Positions 58,086 to 64,000 of a DNA stretch of 64,000 nucleotides are shown piece after piece. Source of the DNA: Prosopocoilus inquinatus (taxonomy: Eukaryota > Arthropoda > Insecta > Coleoptera > Lucanidae); assembly GCA_036172665.1 (NCBI GenBank), contig CM069872.1:39232101-39296100 (forward strand), read 5' to 3'. Numbering within the stretch: the stretch's first letter is position 1; the number at the start of each line of letters is the position of its first letter. The notes under the pieces are model-generated. The model worked only from the letters and a program-made list of their open reading frames with translations, was not told the DNA's origin and did no database searches. Both the position numbers and the translations under genes were made by a program.

Positions 58086-59458
58086 TGTAACATTCACTTT
58101 TTCACTGACCGTTACTGTATATTCTTTCATTTTGTTTCGTGAATTTTTTGTTGAAATTTTTATTTCCCGTGATTCTTGTTGTAGGTTCTTGTTGTCATCA
58201 AACTGACGGACTTTTCTTCAGTCGTACTCTGTGGTAATTCTATTCTCTACTCATTTTCGGAAATTAATCTTTAGATGTCAAATAAATCAATGCATTTATC
58301 TAAGCCTTCGAGCGGAAATTACGTAGGTTTTTCCGTGACGTATTTCCTTCCCTTTGAATTAATCTCACGACTCACGACATTGTGACTCCGGTGCCTCCAT
58401 TTTGCAGACGCGTGGTTTGCGAGTGTAATTTGTACATTTTCTTTCGGCAACATTCCCGTTCAGAAAAACTAGCTAAAAGACTGTAAGTACTACCTTGTAC
58501 TTTAATTTGATCTATATTTTTTTTTACTTTTACGTAGAGTTTTTCTACTACCGGACGTTTTCTACTACCGGGTGAAGCTTTTTTTCTACGACCACAAGTT
58601 TTCTTACTGGATTCTTTCACGTTGTTGGGTACCACTTCCTTTTCTAACCGCGAATGATTCGGACGCAGCAGTTTGTCATTTATACGAAGTTGCATAAGGA
58701 CTTTGCCAGATTTTGCGTTGTCTCGTTCGAAATAATGGAACTGTGAAGATTTTTGCGTTGTCTCGTTTGAATATTGGAGCCGAAAATATTTTCTGCGTTT
58801 GTCGTTTGAGAATATTCTGTGTTCGTTGTCGTGAAGGAGTGAATATTGGAGCCGTAAAGTTTCTGTGTGAGGAGATGAGCTTCATCCTGTCAAGTATCGG
58901 ATTGGAAGAGTAAGAAATCACATCATTTTTATTATCGTACCGTACATGAAAACTTTCGTTTAAAGTTTATTCCTTTGATTGTCAAAAGACAATATTATGT
59001 GAATATTGAGTCACTTTACTATAAAGTAAGGAAACATTAAATTCAATTCAATTTTGGCTAATTGTACATATTTGGAGCTTACTTTAATGTTTGTCCCCTG
59101 TATACGTACAGTGTACAATTTTGCATTAATCACTTATTTTATATTGCGTATACTTTTTAATTATATCATTTTTAATCTGCACTTCTGATTTTTCAATTAT
59201 CGATACAGTCAAAGAAAATTTACATAATTTAACCTTAAATATCGGCATTGATTGATCGGACTGCTTTAGTAATTACATTTTAAAGAGATTACTTGGTGCT
59301 CAATAAATTTGGTGTTTCTTTTTTCTTTCACGTATTACGCAACTTTTCTTAAAAAGTGTTCAAAGAATTATCCCTCCGAATTCACCTCAGCCTCCGATTA
59401 TACTGAGCTCTGGCAACCAAAACGGTAAAAACCTTCTTACATAAAAGTGTATGTCACA
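58086..59458. mobile_element. Putative solo LTR (copy 2)
   Basis: This is the second copy of the 1.4-kb repeat at 3029-4451. It begins TGTAAC, ends GTCACA, and is flanked on both sides by ACAT (58082-58085 and 59459-59462), consistent with a 4-bp target duplication of an LTR retrotransposon. Internally (about 58695-58860) it holds roughly three imperfect ~50-bp repeats built on TTTGCGTTGTCTCGTTTGAA. Frames of 81-107 codons on the minus strand within it look like by-products of that repeat. Confidence 0.55.
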
Positions 59459-59589
59459 ACATGCATGTCAAGCATGTAGCAAATTCGAATAATAATTAAT
59501 GGACAAATCAAGTACGTAGAGTTTGGTAATAAAAAATACAGTCATTCACTAAGACCTGTTGCCACTCACAAAAAGGGCTTAGTCCCTCC

Positions 59590-59832
59590 ATGAAGACCGT
59601 CGCCGAAGCCCTGATTCTTAACGCCGTCGTCGACGCTCCTGGTCCTCAACACCGTCACCGACGCCCTAGTCCCCAACTCCGTCGCCGACGCCCTGTCGCC
59701 ATCAACCCTCGTTTCAGAGGTCTTATTCCGTGGCCGCCTCAGCAAGATAAGCGAACATCCCGAGAAGCCACCAACCCCTACAATAGTTCCGGCGTAAGGA
59801 AGCCCTTACGGCTTTATCAGCGCCGGAGCTGA
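59590..59832 (+). other. GC-rich open frame with ~27-bp imperfect repeats
   Basis: From 59590 to about 59700, units of the type AACNCCGTCGCCGACGCCCT recur about every 27 bp, roughly four times. This is far GC-richer than its neighbourhood. The 80-codon plus-strand frame over it (MKTVAEALILNAVVDAP..) is basic and proline/arginine-rich in its second half, with no known domain. I cannot tell a gene fragment from a minisatellite; the repeat explanation is simpler. Confidence 0.35.
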
Positions 59833-59860
59833 GCATTTAATTTAACTAAAACTTAATAAG

Positions 59861-60004
59861 ACCTGGTTTCTTAATCGCACTAAACGAGACTTTAAAATGA
59901 AAATTAAACTCCGATGTGTAAATAACTTTGGTTTCACGTTTGTTTTGACATGTGACTGTAAGTTTAATTTTAAAGTCTTCTTTAGTTCGATTATAAAACC
60001 GGCT
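59861..60004. mobile_element. Foldback MITE, family A, diverged
   Basis: ACCTGGTTTCTTAATCGCAC at the left and TTCGATTATAAAACCGGCTC at the right are imperfect inverses. Inner GACTTTAAAATGAAAATTAA pairs with TTAATTTTAAAGTC. Confidence 0.65.
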
Positions 60005-60009
60005 CTAAA

Positions 60010-61010
60010 GGTATATTTTTGTAATCCACTTTGTTCTGACAAAACTCTACTTCTACGCACCCCACAACTCCTACGCCTCTAAGCCTGACAATGGTGGAGA
60101 TTCACCGTTAGCGTAACAATATGCTTATGCCGTCCATGTTTAATTCCGGAGCGGCCACCATGATGTTGTATTTATACGTTTTTTTACATTTCTCGCGTTC
60201 TCAAGTCGTCCGGCTCTGAGTTCATTTGCAGTGCCATTTGATTTCGTCTCTTCAGTATCTCTGTAGATATTGTATTTAACGGAGCATCGTTCTGTCCTCT
60301 AGTTAGAAGGTAAAAAGATCACTCTGTGCCTGTAATTGGACGTTTTGTTGACGTCGCCAATCAGAAGTGTTGACACTTCGAAGCTGATACTCCGATCTTA
60401 CTTTTGAGTCAGCCGGTCCATACCGCTTTTGTTTTATAAATTTGGTCGGACTGGTTTGGTAAGGACACCTTATACGTCATTTGTTGTTTGGTTGCAGACT
60501 GCCTCAGACTCATCGAGCTCGGAGGTATTAATCAATGACAGACGTTATACAGTCCGGAAACTTTACTCTGTCACAGATCTTGCACTCCTGCAGCTTTAGT
60601 CGAATGTTATTGGTCGAAACCGAGGTTCACATCTCCTCCGAACCTCAAGTCTCGTGTCGATTACGTAAGCTGTCGACGTCGAGGTAACTTCAACTTTACC
60701 ATTTGCGATTTGTAGTCACAATTCATCATTTAACTATTTACTTTCATTTAAAAGTCTTCTACCTTTAAAGTAAACAAATTGTACTTCATATGTTTGTCAT
60801 TTATTTAGTTTCTTTCTTTTCTTTTGAATTTCAAGATTTGGAATTTTAATTTAAAATCTTATTACTGAACAGTCGAAACTTTTGTGAGACGAAGAAAATA
60901 AATATCAATTAAATTTGATGGTATCATTGCTAGTTAGTTTATTAATCATTTTTCAACTGAATTGTTGTCATGGACACGTCCACGTTTTTAAAACTGTAAT
61001 CGTATCTGGT
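60010..61010. other. Intergenic stretch, nothing recognised
   Basis: There is mixed GC content and no frame or repeat I can assign. Near 60.33-60.37 kb a GACGTCGCCAATCAGAAGTG string stands out only for its composition. Confidence 0.35.
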
Positions 61011-61019
61011 AATCACTTA

Positions 61020-61260
61020 AAAGCGATAAATCTTTAGTAAACAATAGAAAAAGAATGGGACTCAGAACACTTCCTTGGGGTACATCCATTCTTATCTCTT
61101 TCAAATCCAAAATATTCATCTTTCTGTTTGTTTCTGAAGTCTAAAGCACTAAGATCTTCACATGCTGCTTGAGGAACATGTTCGGTTTGTGTATGAGGTC
61201 TTTATGCCATACTTCATCGAAGGCTCGAACATCCGAAAGGACAATGGAACAAACTTTTTT
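61020..61260 (-). pseudogene. Jockey-type LINE reverse transcriptase remnant
   Basis: Reading leftward, VLSDVRAFDEVWHKDLIHKP (motif A, around 61255-61195) is followed, past a stop, by DVPQGSVLSPILFLLFT (61090-61030). Both are standard Jockey-clade RT motifs. The YADD region further left is not recognisable. Heavily decayed, about 80 codons. Confidence 0.75.
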
Positions 61261-61338
61261 CTCTTCTGTTATATCTCTAATTCGATATACTTCATTAATT
61301 ATCGAATGTTTCTGCTTGAAAATGACAGCCCGGAACTA

Positions 61339-61653
61339 GCTTAGATTAGGTAATAGAGGGGATGACGACAAGCGAGGCACATCTGATACTAAAAGGGTTC
61401 AAATCAAGGACACTTCTTTTTACCTGTGAAATGTTATTCCGGACTCTTTCTTTTCCGCAGGCTTTACTACATTGCACATTGCACATTGTTTCTATAAACT
61501 ATCAGTATCAGTTTCATTCATTGTTATGGCAAAAACACCGAAATTCAGGAGTTTGTGCAATGCAAAGTGTCCTTGATTTGATCTTTTCTGGTAACAGCGA
61601 TCGCTCATGCGTTAGATACGGCGCAAGGTATCCCTTCTCTTACCTAATCTAAA
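61339..61653. mobile_element. 315-bp inverted-repeat element
   Basis: GCTTAGATTAGGTAATAGAG at the left is inverted as TCTTACCTAATCTAAAGC at the right. An inner pair (TTCAAATCAAGGACAC / GTGTCCTTGATTTGA) is also inverted. The 96-codon frame inside has no family features. Confidence 0.65.
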
Positions 61654-61659
61654 GCAATT

Positions 61660-64000
61660 AGGTTGTTATTTTAATTTCCTAAATACACGAAAGAGAGATT
61701 TCTAATTATAAAGTAACATGACGACTTGAAATCTAAAAGAATGAAAAAGAACTTCCTAAACAATATCAATCATCAATCATTAAATTAATTTAAAAGATAT
61801 TGAAAATTTTCGCTACTTCTTTTAACACCTGTGTGTCAAAAGAATGGAAGTATATTTTTATGACATTTAAAAGTGCGACATAAAATCGATTTAACTGCGA
61901 CGTAGATATTCAGAAGTTCTATGACATAACAGCACCAGGCCCGTCCGCGTTTCAAGAAAATTCACAATAACAGTATCAACTCTTTCCTTGCGGTGACTTT
62001 ATTTGACTTCATCTAGTCTCACAGAAGATGGAAGTCACTTATTCATTTATACCCGGTATTTCCTGCTTAAACTTGAACGTATTGTGTTCCGTTATTTACA
62101 TAAAGGAAAACACCAGCGCATTCGGAAAAACAAGATATGATGCGAATGCACGTCGCGTTTTATTTATTGCCGTTTCGTACCAGGAAAGATGTTATTTAAA
62201 GCTGTTTTATATTCACATCCAACATAAATGTGGTTTTATTAAGTTTACGTGAGCAATCTACATTTGAACAGTTTCAACGGAAGAGGTGCTGTAAAATAAA
62301 ACAAAAAATAATGTTTAGGGGCGCTCACAAAACCATAAAGTGAATTCTTAAAGATATATGTATAAGTTGATTTTGTGACAAAATGAGAAAGGAATTGGGT
62401 AATCGGTGTAAAAAAGGTTTGAAGGTTCTAGCCTGTAGGTACGTATCAGTATCATGCTTTGTCCTTGTCTGTTACGCTTGGGAAACTAGCTCTTTTAAAT
62501 TTATTAATATTCCGACAGAAATTGTTACTTACTGCCGAAACGCGAATATAAAAAAGCTGTAGCAGGAACTCTTCCCAAGTTAAACTGTTGCCGGGCGAGT
62601 TTAAGCAAATTTATTCGAGATTTTCGTCCCAAGGGGTTCGTAGGTAAGGGAGGCGGCGATATACTTTAAATTTAGTTTCGAATTGGCCCACGCGCCGCTG
62701 TATTTTTAGGGTGAAAAACGAAAAATTAACGTCTGCTTAATCAGACTACTGTAACGAAGAAAATTTTGCGTTGGAGGAAGGTTAATCTGAAGTGCAAAGT
62801 ACTTTAATCATTGGAAGAAACAAGGACTCATTAATTCGTGCAGACATGATAAACGTAAATACCGATTAAAGCAAATATGAAAAATAAAGAAAGAAACAAA
62901 ATGAATCTAAAACCAGCAGAGGAACTATCGAGGAATAAAAAAGGAAATATGAGGAAGGATACTATGTTTAACTGACACAATTACGCTGTGTAAACATGCA
63001 AGCGGGAAATAGTGTAACGAACTGACTTTGTTGTAAACAGAGTAGAATTCTCAGAAGCACTGCGTAACCAAACGCCAGATGCAGAGCAACGCATGACTTA
63101 TAAGTCGCGAATGTACTCGATACTAAAGATTTTCCTACAAACACATTCATGACGTCATATAAAATAAACCTAGAAAACCCATAATTACACACGTTAGAGA
63201 AAGGAGGTTAATCCGTCACTGGCTTTCGTGACACCCAGGGTTGTGTACCCAAAACTGAAGCCGAAACCATGCCTCTTCAAGAAGTTCGTAACTTTTCTAT
63301 GATCCGTTTTAGTAGGTCGAACTTATTTTGTAATGTCCCATTAACTAATACTTGTCGTAATTTCTGTACAAAAAAGTCAGGTCTCTGATGGAAATTTGCG
63401 GGATGTGACGAATAACTTGTTAGAGTTATTTGTAAATGGATTTTTATTTTTATAGAACTTGACAGAACTTCTTTTTACATGAAAAACAATTATTGTTACT
63501 GTACTAAAAAACAACATATCCAAGCATGACTTGATGTGTATAATTCCAATAGTCTCTCTCTCCGAAAACGTTTTTGAATTTGTGCTAAATCGTTCTGTAA
63601 CATTTTTTAAATTTATTCTGTTATCAGCAATTTAAGACAGCGGTGTAAGTTAATATTGTAACATTTGAACTACGCTTAAATTGTTTTAAGTTTGTTAAGA
63701 CTTTGTTATGTTTATTGTAATTTCTTAAAATTTTCCTTAATTTACATATTTCATAATGTTTGGGATTAATCTTTGAAGTAACTATGCTGAATATTATTCT
63801 GAAAGAAATTAATTTCAAATTTATAACTGCTTAGTAATAATTAATATAATATTTATAAAACGTTTCTGATAGGTTATTTCTTTATCCCATAAATATTGTA
63901 TGAAGCCAACAAGAGCCAAAATCTCAATCCACTAAGAAACGAGCAGAAAGCGATTGCTGGATTATTTCTAAACTCAAACCAGAAACGAAACGAGCAGAGA
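61660..64000. other. AT-rich stretch to window end, nothing recognised
   Basis: No gene, repeat family or RNA gene was identified. The frames of 60-74 codons are featureless. A GAAACGAGCAGA string occurs twice in the last 80 bp. Confidence 0.4.

Noticed and set aside
58372..58921. Minus-strand lysine-rich frames (81 and 107 codons)
   Set aside because: They lie within a repeat that also occurs at 3.0-4.5 kb, where the frame is not kept. The internal repetition comes from ~50-bp DNA repeats.
1..64000. tRNA, rRNA or snRNA genes
   Set aside because: No cloverleaf with a convincing T-arm GGTTCGAATCC-type sequence and A/B boxes, and no rRNA block, was found by eye. A tRNAscan run would settle it.

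Overview
The window is nuclear DNA of an arthropod, most likely an insect. It is AT-rich with long non-coding stretches, and only two host genes are recognisable. One is the first coding exon of a liprin-alpha gene whose N-terminus looks insect-type. The other is a complete two-exon TMEM183-like gene. Both assignments rest on recalled family features, not on a database search. The order of insect cannot be fixed from the sequence.

Layout. The host genes sit back to back in the centre: liprin-alpha (minus strand, first coding exon 30076-30324) and the TMEM183 homologue (plus strand, 31105-32610). About 780 bp lies between their start codons and probably holds a shared divergent promoter. No further liprin-alpha exon was recognised to the left, so roughly 30 kb of the window may be its first intron. 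Most of the remaining sequence that can be identified is transposon-derived.

Left half (1-30 kb). A putative solo LTR lies inside a ~90-bp tandem array (3.0-4.7 kb). There is a 1.8-kb foldback element with 163-bp internal repeats (5.2-7.0 kb), a 1.34-kb nearly perfect palindrome with Tc1/mariner-like ends (11.1-12.4 kb), a hAT-type MITE with an 8-bp target duplication (13.1-13.6 kb) and another palindromic element with a duplicated arm (16.2-17.4 kb). A hammerhead ribozyme candidate is at 17.74-17.85 kb. A dense run of small foldback MITEs occupies 25.4-26.3 kb, and a second run 28.9-29.3 kb.

Right half (31-64 kb). More foldback MITEs surround the TMEM183 gene, one inside its intron. An old ~120-bp satellite is interrupted by a hAT MITE and other insertions. 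A Penelope-like element remnant encodes a GIY-YIG endonuclease and has been split by a palindromic MITE (37.6-39.2 kb). A non-LTR retrotransposon with an open, uninterrupted RT frame lies at 42.9-45.6 kb. A decayed second LINE is split by a Tc1-like transposon whose transposase gene carries a spliceosomal-type intron (48.6-51.9 kb). Further hammerhead-like motifs are at 52.6 and 56.4-56.7 kb. A second putative solo LTR (58.1-59.5 kb) and a third RT remnant (61.0-61.3 kb) follow.

How parts relate. The two host genes share a promoter region but no evident pathway. The ribozyme motifs, the GIY-YIG fragment and the inverted repeats fit Penelope-like retroelements, which are known to carry hammerhead ribozymes. 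The many short hairpins fall into about five families that probably depend on transposases encoded elsewhere. The least ordinary items are the set of hammerhead motifs, the intron-bearing Tc1 transposase and the 163-bp-repeat foldback element.
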